Numbered from the stretch's first letter, positions 1 to 6,361 are shown. The stretch is DNA of 12,701 nucleotides from Parcubacteria group bacterium SW_4_49_11 (GCA_003021915.1 PXOY01000007.1:8017-20717), one strand, 5' to 3'. The notes: a model not told the origin generated them from the letters alone. Numbers and translations are program-made.

Positions 1-1056
1 TTCATTGGTGATAATGACGTAATCGGCGTATTTCCCCGCAATTATGCCCATAGGACGTCGTTTCCACCTGTCGCGTCCGCCACCGCACGCACCTAACACC
101 GCTATAATACGCTCTCCCTCGTTCTGCCACTGATCTTGCAGTTCAGAGTATACAGCGTCCAGCGCCTCGGGAATGTGCGCGTAATCCACAATAATGCGCA
201 GGTTATCATGCACCTGTTCCATGCGCCCGGGGATACGTGCCAACCCCTCCAACGCGTTCTTCGTGGTGTTTGTTTCTAAACCGAGCCGTTCTCCAACTCC
301 AAACGCCACCAAGGCATTCTGTACGTTAAACTCTCCCGCAAGCGGAAGACGTAGCTCAGTGATCGATTCGTGGTGCCCCCCCCGATATATGCGCATCTTT
401 GTGTGGTGGGGTGCCTCCTCTAAGATCTCGCCTCGAACATCGAACGCCGTTGTTTCGGAAAGTCCGGTCAACGTAGCAGGCACAGAGGTGAGCCCCGAAT
501 AGTAAAACGCATACTCACTATGTCCGTTCACCACTTCAAACGCCGTTTGCGTAAATCCATTTAATTGTTTGGACCGGTCCTTCGCGACTGCGGTAAATAA
601 CAGACCCTTCGCCGCTTTATACGCCTCAAAGCTTCCGTGGGCTTCGAGATGTTCCGGATAGAGATTGGTAAACACCCCACCATCAATCTGCACTCCTCGA
701 TGCCGGTTCTGAACTAATCCCTCACTGGTTGCTTCCATTACAAAAAGTTCACATCCGTTGGCTCTCGCCTCGGCCATCAGGCGATGAAGGCGAAAACGTC
801 CGGGCATAGAGTTACGGATCGTATTCACCTCGTCCGTTTGACCGTCTGAGAAGGAGATAGACGAAGAGAAACCCACCGTCCATCCATTCCGGCGCGCCAT
901 AGCGACGATCATCTGCACGACGGTAGATTTTCCTTTCGTTCCCGTCACGCCCACTACGCGCATGTCTTTCGACGGATACCGATACCACAGAGCGCCGAGA
1001 TAACTGAGTGCTCCGTGATAGAGAGGACGAATATATTGCAGAAATGAATGCCACAT
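1..1056 (-). CDS. Mur ligase family protein (MurE-like), 3' end cut by window edge
   Basis: This is an ATP-dependent amino acid ligase of the Mur family, most like MurE, which adds the third residue to the peptidoglycan stem peptide in the cytoplasm. The 352 visible residues show the P-loop VTGTKGKST (37-45), MEATSEG (108-113), a LYPEHLEAHGS block (132-142) with His136, the AAK motif with Lys150 as the likely carbamylated lysine, GRMEQV (277-282) and DYAHIPEAL (291-299). The reading frame is still open at base 1, so most of the C-terminal ligand-binding domain is missing. The P-loop begins near residue 37, whereas full-length MurE has about 100 residues before it, so the N-terminal uridine-nucleotide domain is absent or reduced. 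The frame is uninterrupted, including across a C8 run at 376-383. The ATG at 1054-1056 is preceded by T and by a -10 box only 6 nt upstream. Which amino acid is added cannot be told, because the specificity motif lies outside the window. Confidence 0.88.
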   Translation of the reverse strand, partial: MWHSFLQYIRPLYHGALSYLGALWYRYPSKDMRVVGVTGTKGKSTVVQMIVAMARRNGWTVGFSSSISFSDGQTDEVNTIRNSMPGRFRLHRLMAEARANGCELFVMEATSEGLVQNRHRGVQIDGGVFTNLYPEHLEAHGSFEAYKAAKGLLFTAVAKDRSKQLNGFTQTAFEVVNGHSEYAFYYSGLTSVPATLTGLSETTAFDVRGEILEEAPHHTKMRIYRGGHHESITELRLPLAGEFNVQNALVAFGVGERLGLETNTTKNALEGLARIPGRMEQVHDNLRIIVDYAHIPEALDAVYSELQDQWQNEGERIIAVLGACGGGRDRWKRRPMGIIAGKYADYVIITNE

Positions 1057-1062
1057 AGAGAT

Positions 1063-1068
1063 ATTATA
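1063..1068 (-). promoter_or_regulatory. Extended -10 box of the Mur ligase gene; predicted leaderless transcript
   Basis: On the minus strand the sequence TGCTATAAT gives a perfect extended -10 (TGN followed by TATAAT). Only 6 nt separate the box from the ATG, so transcription should begin at or within a base or two of the start codon and give a leaderless or nearly leaderless mRNA. No TTGACA-like -35 is seen 16-18 nt upstream; that position is occupied by the end of the hairpin array at 1079-1126. Confidence 0.65.
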
Positions 1069-1078
1069 GCAAGATTGA

Positions 1079-1126
1079 TATATGTATCCTTCGGATACGA
1101 TACATGCGCCTAACGGCGCGATATAT
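1079..1126 (-). repeat. Array of two ~22-nt hairpin units, oriented toward the Mur ligase gene
   Basis: Two adjacent hairpins, GTATCC-TTC-GGATAC (1084-1098) and GCGCC-TAAC-GGCGC (1106-1119), are separated by an ATACAT-type AT-rich linker, with centres about 21.5 nt apart. On the minus strand each unit reads ATATATCG or ATGTATCG, then stem, GAA or GTTA loop, stem, then CAT. The same unit recurs at 1359-1390, 6267-6339, 7706-7727 and 7911-7960. The stem sequences differ between units while pairing is kept. Confidence 0.75.
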
Positions 1127-1136
1127 TGTTGTGAAT

Positions 1137-1172
1137 AGTAGCATGTAGCGAGTAGCAGGTAGCAAGTGAGTA
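1137..1172. repeat. Degenerate heptamer tandem repeat (GTAGCAN)
   Basis: Successive 7-nt units GTAGCAT, GTAGCGA, GTAGCAG, GTAGCAA and a decayed GTGAGTAG are read on the plus strand. The complement is NTGCTAC, the same repeat as at 1444-1471, 7647-7677 and 8011-8060. Nothing else is recognised between this tract and the structured element beginning at 1203. Confidence 0.7.
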
Positions 1173-1202
1173 GAATTTAGAATCTGGGAGGTGGTAGCTT
1201 GA

Positions 1203-1334
1203 TGTGTTTTCCTCCTAGACATATGTACGTACTTTGCCATCGGCAGTCCCCTCTGTTGGAAGATAAGCCTCGTCAGAGGCCGGAAGAAACCCCAGGTTTC
1301 TTCAGTGACCGTGGTGCATCGAGGGAATAGGAGG
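1203..1334 (+). repeat. Structured element, copy A (one two-hairpin module with outer stem)
   Basis: The ends CCTCCTA (1211-1217) and TAGGAGG (1328-1334) are perfectly complementary over 7 bp. They enclose GGCAGTCCC (1242-1250), hairpin 1 GCCTC-GTCA-GAGGC (1267-1280) and hairpin 2 AAGAAACC-CCA-GGTTTCTT (1284-1302), then CAGTGACCGT and a CGAGGG block. The same layout occurs three times in tandem at 5855-6107 with different stem sequences. Its first 13 nt (1203-1215) are identical to the minus strand at 7844-7856. The A-rich and T-rich arms of hairpin 2 could act as a weak terminator in either direction. The strand is given as the one on which the module reads as described; transcription is not shown. 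It matches no RNA family I recognise. Confidence 0.7.
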
Positions 1335-1358
1335 TTACCTTACGACTGTATATCAACC

Positions 1359-1390
1359 GTGTATCGCGCTCGAAGAGCGCATATATCAAC
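1359..1390 (+). repeat. Single ~22-nt hairpin unit
   Basis: GCGCTC-GAA-GAGCGC (1366-1380) is flanked by GTATC and CATATATC. The stem is the same as in the minus-strand copy at 7709-7723. It is followed by TATATCAA and CTCTGGCTTC, the same downstream order as at 6340-6368 and 7965-7990. Confidence 0.7.
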
Positions 1391-1407
1391 TGTATATCAA
1401 AGCTCTC

Positions 1408-1497
1408 TGGCTTCAGGCTTCAGGATTCCGGCTTCTCATTTCCTTGCTACTAGCTACCTGCTACGTGCTACTTTTTTTTCAGGCTTCGGGCTTCTGG
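1408..1497. repeat. Heptamer repeats NGGCTTC and NTGCTAC, running into the epimerase-like gene
   Basis: From 1408 the plus strand reads TGGCTTC, AGGCTTC, AGGATTC, CGGCTTC. From 1444 it reads TTGCTAC, TAGCTAC, CTGCTAC, GTGCTAC, followed by a T8 run (1472-1479). Then AGGCTTC, GGGCTTC and TGGATTC continue inside the coding region of the epimerase-like gene, where on the minus strand they encode its last residues. The first base of each unit varies and the rest is mostly kept. Confidence 0.72.
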
Positions 1498-2141
1498 ATT
1501 CTTTCCAATTCTGCATACGCCTCTGCCACATTTTCGGCCTTAAACAACGCGCTTCCTACGGCCACGTCGGTGGCTCCGGCCTCGACAATATCCGGGAGAG
1601 AAGTCTGATCGGCTCCTCCGTCCCATCCAAGGGTTATCCCGTCACCATGCGTCTGTGAAAAAGAACGTACGTGCTCAAGCACTTCGGGTTGAAACTCACT
1701 TCCGTAAAAGCCAGGTTCCACGCCCATAAACAGGACGGCATCCAGATTTTTCAGGCAGGGAACAATAGCTTCCCACTGTGTGTGCGGATTAAGCGCCACC
1801 CCCGCTTCTTGTCCCTGCCTCCGAATGAGATTGAGCGCCCAGCGCATGGTGTCCATGTCAGGAGCTGCTTCCCAATGAAGATAAATCCGCGTGCATGCCT
1901 CAAATGTTTTCAGGCTTTGAATAAGATAATTCCACTGATGTCCTTCGATCATGAGATGGGCTTCAAAGGTGAGCGAGGAAAACGTTGCATATGCGAAGGA
2001 TCGAGGAAATAACGACGTATTGGGGACGAATTCCCCGTCCATGATGTCTACTTGGACATGAGACACCAAATCGTTTACTGCATCCAATTTTTGCTGAAAA
2101 TCTTCGCGTTTATCAGTCAAAATAGCCGGTATAAGACGCAT
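1479..2141 (-). CDS. rpe: Ribulose-phosphate 3-epimerase-like protein
   Basis: The family interconverts ribulose 5-phosphate and xylulose 5-phosphate in the pentose phosphate pathway (TIM barrel, cytoplasmic). The 220 residues match its usual length. Visible motifs are IPAILTD (4-10), DIMDGEFVPN (32-41), AHLMI (61-65), GVALNP (114-119), a divergent MGVEPGFYGS (139-148), WDGGAD (173-178) and VAVGSALF near the phosphate site. Of the four metal ligands known in the family, Asp32, His62 and Asp174 are present, but the first His is replaced by Gln30. The phosphate-site GFGGQ is GFYGS. It is therefore a divergent epimerase or a related sugar-phosphate isomerase. The start lies 2 nt after the transaldolase stop, so the two are co-transcribed. 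The last residues (QKPEA) come from the GGCTTC heptamer repeat, and the stop TGA abuts a T8/A8 run. Confidence 0.82.
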   Translation of the reverse strand: MRLIPAILTDKREDFQQKLDAVNDLVSHVQVDIMDGEFVPNTSLFPRSFAYATFSSLTFEAHLMIEGHQWNYLIQSLKTFEACTRIYLHWEAAPDMDTMRWALNLIRRQGQEAGVALNPHTQWEAIVPCLKNLDAVLFMGVEPGFYGSEFQPEVLEHVRSFSQTHGDGITLGWDGGADQTSLPDIVEAGATDVAVGSALFKAENVAEAYAELERIQKPEA

Positions 2142-2143
2142 AG

Positions 2144-3010
2144 TTATTGCACCAGCTTATTCCAATCGTCACTAAATTTCTCGATTCCTCGCTCAGTGAG
2201 GTCGTGCGACAGGTCAAACTCGGTCCAGTCTTGGTGGAGATTGAGATCGGTATATGCAATCGATTCTAAGTCACCGCTGTCATATTCGTATCTTTTAGCA
2301 TCAGGAACCGGCATTTCCGCTTCGGCCCATTCTCTGAGAAGCTCTATCGGCGCGGTCAAACTATCCGACTGCATCGCCAAGGCCGCCTTAATGTGCTCCA
2401 GGGAACGCACACTCGCGGTTAACACTTCCACACGTTGCTCGTCGGTGTGAAGCATGCGATTGCAGTTGCGAATAAGATCCATTCCGTTTTCTCCGCGATC
2501 ATCCAGCCGTCCGATAAAGGGCGAGACAAACACGTCTCCTTTTTGGGCCCCTTCCATGGCGGCGTGTACCGCGGCGGCCTGCTCTTGCGTAAAGCACAAC
2601 GTCATATTCACGCGCCCTCCTTCCTGATGAAACTGTCGCGCCGCGGTTAGCCCCGCGTTCGTGGTTGGGAATTTGATATGCGCGTTCGGAATCCACTCGT
2701 ACATATAACGCGCTTGAGCCAACATATCCGCCGTAGACGTGGAATGATCGGCATACACCTCAATCGAAACAGACCCGTCCGGAATAAGCTCAGAAATTTC
2801 TTGAACAATCTCTTTATAGAACCCGTAAATTTCCTCGGTACTGAATTTCTCTCCGGCCTCCAGCTTTTGCTTGGCCTCCGGGTGTTTACTCACGAGCGTG
2901 GGGTTGGTGGTTTGCCCGTCGAGAAAGCCCAACGTGTCTAGCATTTCTTTGGTCTCTCCGGGATCGCCGCTGTCCAAAAAGATTTTGGTTTGTAGGTTCT
3001 CAGGCTTCAT
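2144..3010 (-). CDS. tal: Transaldolase
   Basis: Transaldolase moves a dihydroxyacetone unit between sugar phosphates in the non-oxidative pentose phosphate pathway. The 288 residues show IFLDSGDPGE (10-19, Asp13), GQTTNPTLV (32-40), the Schiff-base motif IKFPTTNAGL with Lys113, NMTLCFTQEQA (135-145), VSPFIGRLDD (162-171) and VLTASVRS (196-203). It resembles the short bacterial TalC/transaldolase-like group with a roughly 70-residue C-terminal extension, rich in acidic residues, beyond the barrel. The start at 3008-3010 is the only Met before the first conserved strand. It has no Shine-Dalgarno sequence and has T at -1. Lon ends 40 nt upstream; a TACAAT on the minus strand at 3037-3042 could be a -10, but no -35 is convincing, so read-through from the lon promoter is as likely. 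The epimerase-like gene follows after 2 nt. Confidence 0.93.
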   Translation of the reverse strand: MKPENLQTKIFLDSGDPGETKEMLDTLGFLDGQTTNPTLVSKHPEAKQKLEAGEKFSTEEIYGFYKEIVQEISELIPDGSVSIEVYADHSTSTADMLAQARYMYEWIPNAHIKFPTTNAGLTAARQFHQEGGRVNMTLCFTQEQAAAVHAAMEGAQKGDVFVSPFIGRLDDRGENGMDLIRNCNRMLHTDEQRVEVLTASVRSLEHIKAALAMQSDSLTAPIELLREWAEAEMPVPDAKRYEYDSGDLESIAYTDLNLHQDWTEFDLSHDLTERGIEKFSDDWNKLVQ

Positions 3011-3050
3011 AGAAGGAGTATGTTATCGCTATAGGTATTGTACACTACGA

Positions 3051-5408
3051 TTACGAGTACCGTTCGCTCGCTTGAGCGCGCGCCTGACTCTGCTCCGCAT
3101 GCTGAGATTGTTCTTCTGTGGATGACAGAGAAGCGTCCTCAAACGCCGCCTGATACACGTCCTCAAAGTGCTCGGCAAAGACAAAGTTCATTTTGCGGCG
3201 TTCTTGTGGCGGAAGTTCCTCTAGGTCTTGTTTGTTGGCCTTGGGGAGGATAACGGTCGTCGCTCCGGCTCGATGGGCGGCAAGCACCTTGTTTTTTACC
3301 CCACCAATACGAAGCGTCTGCCCACGCAAGTTAATTTCTCCGGTCATGCCCACTTCGCGCCGGACGGGCTGTCCGGTAAGAGCCGAAACGATAGACGTGG
3401 CCATGGCCTGTCCGGCCGACGGGCCATCTTTGGGAATCGCGCCGGCGGGAACATGCACGTGAATATCTTTGGATTTAAAGACAGCGGGATCGATTCCAAA
3501 CGTTTTGGCGTTCGCCTTGATGTAAGAATAGGCCGCTTGCGCTGACTCCTGCATCACTTTACCAAGCTGTCCGGTCAGCGTAAGCTGTCCCTCACCCGCG
3601 AAGATATTGGTCTCCACGAAGAGAATATCTCCTCCGGTCGGCGTCCACGCCAGCCCCGTAGCGATTCCCACTTCGTTTTTCTTATTGATAAGCGTTTCCT
3701 CGTATTTTTCTCCGCGCAGATACTTGTTCACCTGACGCACGGAAACGGTCATGGAAAAGTCTTCCGTTTCCTTTATGAGATATTCCTTCGCCACCTTGCG
3801 CGCGATTTTGGCAATTTCACGCTCTAAGTTTCGAACTCCCGCCTCGTACGTATACCGGCGGATAATCCGAAGCAACGCGTTATCCGTGAAGGAAAGAATA
3901 TCCGCGGAAAGTCCGCTCTGCTCCAACACCCGAGGCACGAGATAACGCTTCGCGATTTCGAGCTTTTCGCGGTCGGTGTAGCCCGTGAAATCAATCACCT
4001 CCATACGGTCCAGGAGCGGCTCTGGTACGGTGCTCAACTCGTTGGCGGTGGTGATGAAGATCACGTCCGAGAGATCAAACGGTACATCGAGGTAGTGATC
4101 GGTGTACTCTTTGTTTTGCGCCGGATCCAACACCTCAAGAAGCGCGGAGGATGGATCGCCGCGAAAGTCGGCTCCAAGCTTGTCAATCTCGTCAAGCATC
4201 ATAACGGGATTACTCGTTTTGGCGTTGCGAATGCCCTGAATAATGCGCCCGGGCATGGCTCCGACGTAGGTACGCCGATGCCCGCGAATTTCGGTCTCAT
4301 CCCGTACCCCGCCGAGGGAGACTTTGCTAAACTCTCGGCCGGTCGTGCGGGCGATGGATTTGCCGATCGAGGTTTTACCGGTGCCCGGCGGCCCCACGAA
4401 ACACAGAATGGAACCTTGCGGCTTGTCATTGAGTTTTTCCACAGCGAGATACTCGAGGATGCGGTCTTTGACGTCCGGCAATCCATAATGATCCTCATCA
4501 AGGACCGTTTGCGCCTCATCGAGATCAATTGACGTCTGATCCGTCTTGCCCCACGGCATATCGGTAAGAACTTCCAGATAGTTCTGAATATTGGAACTTT
4601 CCGGAGAGAACGGAGGCATCTTCTTCAGCTTGGAGAGCTCTTTTCGGGCCTTTTTCTTCACTTCATCCGGCATATCCGCGGTTTCCACCGCTTCTTCGAT
4701 CTCGCCGTACTCACTCTGCTCTTGGGAGCCACTGCCCAGTTCTTTTTCAATCGCCTTCATCTGCTCCCTGAGCATATTCTCTTTGGCCTGTTTGCCCATC
4801 TGCTTCTGCGTCTCTTGCTGAACCTTTTCTTCCATGTCCATCACTTCCTTTTCTTTCGCCAGATACTGACTAATGTCTTGAAGCTGAGTAAAGACGTCTT
4901 CGGTCTCTAAGAGAGACTGTTTTTCTTTGTTGGAAATATTCAGGACCGCCGCGGTCAAATTGACCAAGCGACCGGGCTCCACATCTTCGCTGAACACTTC
5001 GTTCAACATACCTAACGGTGCAGACATGCCTTGATTAATGAGATCCCTGAGCGCATGCTTGGCGTAACGCATCAGCGCCTCTACTTCCGCCTCGGTTTTA
5101 TCGGCGGGGTGTTGGGCAAGCGGTGCATATTTGGTTTGAAAATACCCGTTTTCCTGGGTGATGCTTGTAAGCTCTTCTCGCTCCTCTCCTTCAATGAGAG
5201 CTCCCATGGGTCCTTCGGGCATACGCCACACGCGCACGATCCGTCCCTTAGTGCCCACCATATAGAGATCCTTGGTGTTTAAGGCCGTAACGGAAGATTC
5301 GCGTTCGAATACGAGCGAGACTAGTTCTCCGGGAAAGACCACCTTATTTTTAAGAGCAATAAGCGGTGCCCACTGTTTATCGGATGCGGTGGTTTGCGGA
5401 GTACTCAT
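3051..5408 (-). CDS. lon: ATP-dependent protease Lon (LonA type)
   Basis: Lon is a hexameric AAA+ serine protease that degrades damaged and regulatory proteins in the cytoplasm. The 785 residues fit LonA: an N-terminal substrate-binding domain (about 12-190, LIALKNKVVFPGE near its start), a charged coiled-coil-like stretch (about 190-260), the AAA+ domain with Walker A GPPGTGKT (339-346), Walker B MMLDEID (403-409) and sensor region TTANELS, then the protease domain with KDGPSAG (catalytic Ser664) and GGVKNK (catalytic Lys707). The Ser-Lys spacing of 43 equals that of E. coli Lon. After about residue 760 there is a polar tail rich in Ser, Gln, Glu and Ala. The ATG at 5406-5408 follows the stop of the small upstream gene by 4 nt, has T at -1, and has no Shine-Dalgarno sequence. 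It is probably driven by the promoter at 5760-5789. Confidence 0.97.
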   Translation of the reverse strand: MSTPQTTASDKQWAPLIALKNKVVFPGELVSLVFERESSVTALNTKDLYMVGTKGRIVRVWRMPEGPMGALIEGEEREELTSITQENGYFQTKYAPLAQHPADKTEAEVEALMRYAKHALRDLINQGMSAPLGMLNEVFSEDVEPGRLVNLTAAVLNISNKEKQSLLETEDVFTQLQDISQYLAKEKEVMDMEEKVQQETQKQMGKQAKENMLREQMKAIEKELGSGSQEQSEYGEIEEAVETADMPDEVKKKARKELSKLKKMPPFSPESSNIQNYLEVLTDMPWGKTDQTSIDLDEAQTVLDEDHYGLPDVKDRILEYLAVEKLNDKPQGSILCFVGPPGTGKTSIGKSIARTTGREFSKVSLGGVRDETEIRGHRRTYVGAMPGRIIQGIRNAKTSNPVMMLDEIDKLGADFRGDPSSALLEVLDPAQNKEYTDHYLDVPFDLSDVIFITTANELSTVPEPLLDRMEVIDFTGYTDREKLEIAKRYLVPRVLEQSGLSADILSFTDNALLRIIRRYTYEAGVRNLEREIAKIARKVAKEYLIKETEDFSMTVSVRQVNKYLRGEKYEETLINKKNEVGIATGLAWTPTGGDILFVETNIFAGEGQLTLTGQLGKVMQESAQAAYSYIKANAKTFGIDPAVFKSKDIHVHVPAGAIPKDGPSAGQAMATSIVSALTGQPVRREVGMTGEINLRGQTLRIGGVKNKVLAAHRAGATTVILPKANKQDLEELPPQERRKMNFVFAEHFEDVYQAAFEDASLSSTEEQSQHAEQSQARAQASERYS

Positions 5409-5412
5409 AACA

Positions 5413-5736
5413 CTAAAATATGCTTACCTTTAAATAGATCGTATACTTCCGATCCGAAAAGTCACACACCGTGGAAACAAACTCTTGAACGAGGCTACAG
5501 TAATCCGAAACATCCGAAGATTCTTTTGAAAGAAAGTAACAGAGCTCTTGTCTATCCACCTGTTGGTCTTGGTTCCGGAAGTACCGTTGATTCACAATCG
5601 AGAACACTTTCTCCGCCTTCAGCAGATCGTCTTCGGTTGCGGACGGGGTGTGTTCCGGCGCCAGGAACACATCGGTGATGCCTGTTTCTCGATCTTCGAG
5701 AATATGGAAGCTTAAACTTCCGGTGTGCTCATTCAT
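5413..5736 (-). CDS. Conserved-context hypothetical protein upstream of lon
   Basis: This 107-residue protein is not recognised. It is soluble-looking, with no signal peptide or membrane segment, and acidic in its first half (HILEDRETGITDVFLAPEH at 11-29). Two cysteines are at residues 66 and 80, with another near 91. Three things support it as a real gene: a well-formed promoter 24 nt upstream (5760-5789), T at -1 of the ATG with a GAGAG that could serve as a weak ribosome binding site, and a stop only 4 nt before lon. The context suggests it is co-expressed with Lon; a role as adaptor or regulator would be a guess. Confidence 0.7.
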   Translation of the reverse strand: MNEHTGSLSFHILEDRETGITDVFLAPEHTPSATEDDLLKAEKVFSIVNQRYFRNQDQQVDRQELCYFLSKESSDVSDYCSLVQEFVSTVCDFSDRKYTIYLKVSIF

Positions 5737-5759
5737 AGAAATTCTCTCACAGTACCTCT

Positions 5760-5789
5760 AGTGTACACCCGGGAGGACCCCGCCGTCAA
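5760..5789 (-). promoter_or_regulatory. Sigma-70-type promoter for the unknown gene and lon
   Basis: On the minus strand TTGACG (5784-5789, 5 of 6 to consensus) and TACACT (5760-5765, 4 of 6) are 18 nt apart. Transcription would start near 5753, giving a leader of about 17 nt before the ATG at 5734-5736. Confidence 0.6.
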
Positions 5790-5813
5790 TGTGGCGGAAC
5801 GTGAAGCCGGAAT

Positions 5814-6166
5814 CCTCCGTAATAGCGCGCGGACGCCAGCGGGACGTTGCTATTGGCAGTTCCTCTTGTTGGAAAATAGGCCTCGTCAGAGGCCGGAAGA
5901 AACCCAAGGTTTCTTCAGTGCCCGTTGTAATTCGAGGCAGTCCCATCGAAAATAGGCTTTCGTCAGAAAGTCGTAAAAAACATCTTTTGTTTTTTAAGTG
6001 CCCGTGAGCAACGTTTCACTGCTAGCGGGATGTTGCTATTGGCAGTCCCCTGGAAATAGGAAGCCGACAGGCTTCCGTAAAAACCTGAGGTTTTTAAGTG
6101 CCCGTAGTAAATCGAGAGAAGGGAGGTTTCGAGGCTATACTGCACCTTATACGAATTTTGAGATGG
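5814..6166 (+). repeat. Structured element, copies B, C and D in tandem, plus 45-nt tail
   Basis: Three two-hairpin modules lie in a row. B: hairpin 1 GGCCTC-GTCA-GAGGCC (5879-5894), hairpin 2 AAGAAACC-CAA-GGTTTCTT (5897-5915). C: GGCTTTC-GTCA-GAAAGTC (5955-5972, one G-U pair), then AAAAAACA paired with TGTTTTTT (5975-5995). D: GGAAGCC-GACA-GGCTTCC (6059-6076), AAAAACC-TGA-GGTTTTT (6079-6095). Each begins with GGCAGTYCC (5855, 5936, 6041), has GAAAATA or GGAAATA before hairpin 1, and ends MAGTGCCCGT (5917, 5997, 6097). GTTGCTATTGGCAGT is duplicated at 5846 and 6032. The block opens with CCTCC (5814-5818) and closes with GGAGG (6122-6126). The tail 6122-6166 matches the minus strand at 7768-7812 at 36 of 45 positions without gaps. 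No open reading frame here looks real. Confidence 0.72.
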
Positions 6167-6178
6167 TTTCGACACACT

Positions 6179-6248
6179 TGTAAATAAAGTAAGCTGTCTT
6201 GTTTACATACAGAACAACTTGTAAACAAACTTGCCGACTTTGTTTACA
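6179..6248. repeat. Two 41-nt direct repeats, each a TGTAAACAAA hairpin
   Basis: The second copy has TGTAAACAAA (6220-6229) paired with TTTGTTTACA (6239-6248), a perfect 10-bp stem with a 9-nt loop CTTGCCGAC. The first copy (6179-6207) pairs TGTAAATAA with TTGTTTACA through one wobble pair. The two start 41 nt apart, and both are preceded by AACTTG or CACTTG and followed by T. They may be paired operator-like sites or a small structured repeat; no regulator is evident in the window. Confidence 0.6.
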
Positions 6249-6266
6249 TCTCAACCGTGTATCAAC

Positions 6267-6339
6267 TATATATCGCGCCGTAAGACGCATATATCGTGCT
6301 CGAAGAGCACATGTATCGTGTCCGAAGGACACATATATC
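6267..6339 (+). repeat. Array of three ~22-nt hairpin units
   Basis: Units start with ATCG at 21-22-nt steps (CG at 6274, 6295 and 6317). Stems are GCGCC-GTAA-GACGC (one mismatch), GTGCTC-GAA-GAGCAC and GTGTCC-GAA-GGACAC, joined by CATATAT or CATGTAT linkers. The array is followed by CGTATATCAAAACATTCTCT and a heptamer tract, the same order as after 7965. It lies just beyond the 3' end of the exonuclease gene, pointing toward it. Confidence 0.78.
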
Positions 6340-6361
6340 TACCGTATATCAAAACATTCTC

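Noticed and set aside
376..383. C8 run in the Mur ligase gene as a phase-variation tract or sequencing frameshift
   Set aside because: The frame continues through it into conserved motifs on both sides; a short run alone does not show phase variation.
1305..1658. Plus-strand open reading frame over the element and the end of the epimerase-like gene
   Set aside because: It runs through repeats and antisense to a recognisable gene; its translation is low-complexity with no domain.
3037..3042. Separate promoter for transaldolase (TACAAT on the minus strand)
   Set aside because: No -35 at a suitable distance. Only 40 nt separate it from lon, so read-through is as likely; it is mentioned only in the gene entry.
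6122..6150. GGTTTCGAGGC resembling a tRNA T-arm
   Set aside because: No acceptor, D or anticodon arm can be built around it, and the match at 7768-7812 preserves no tRNA fold.
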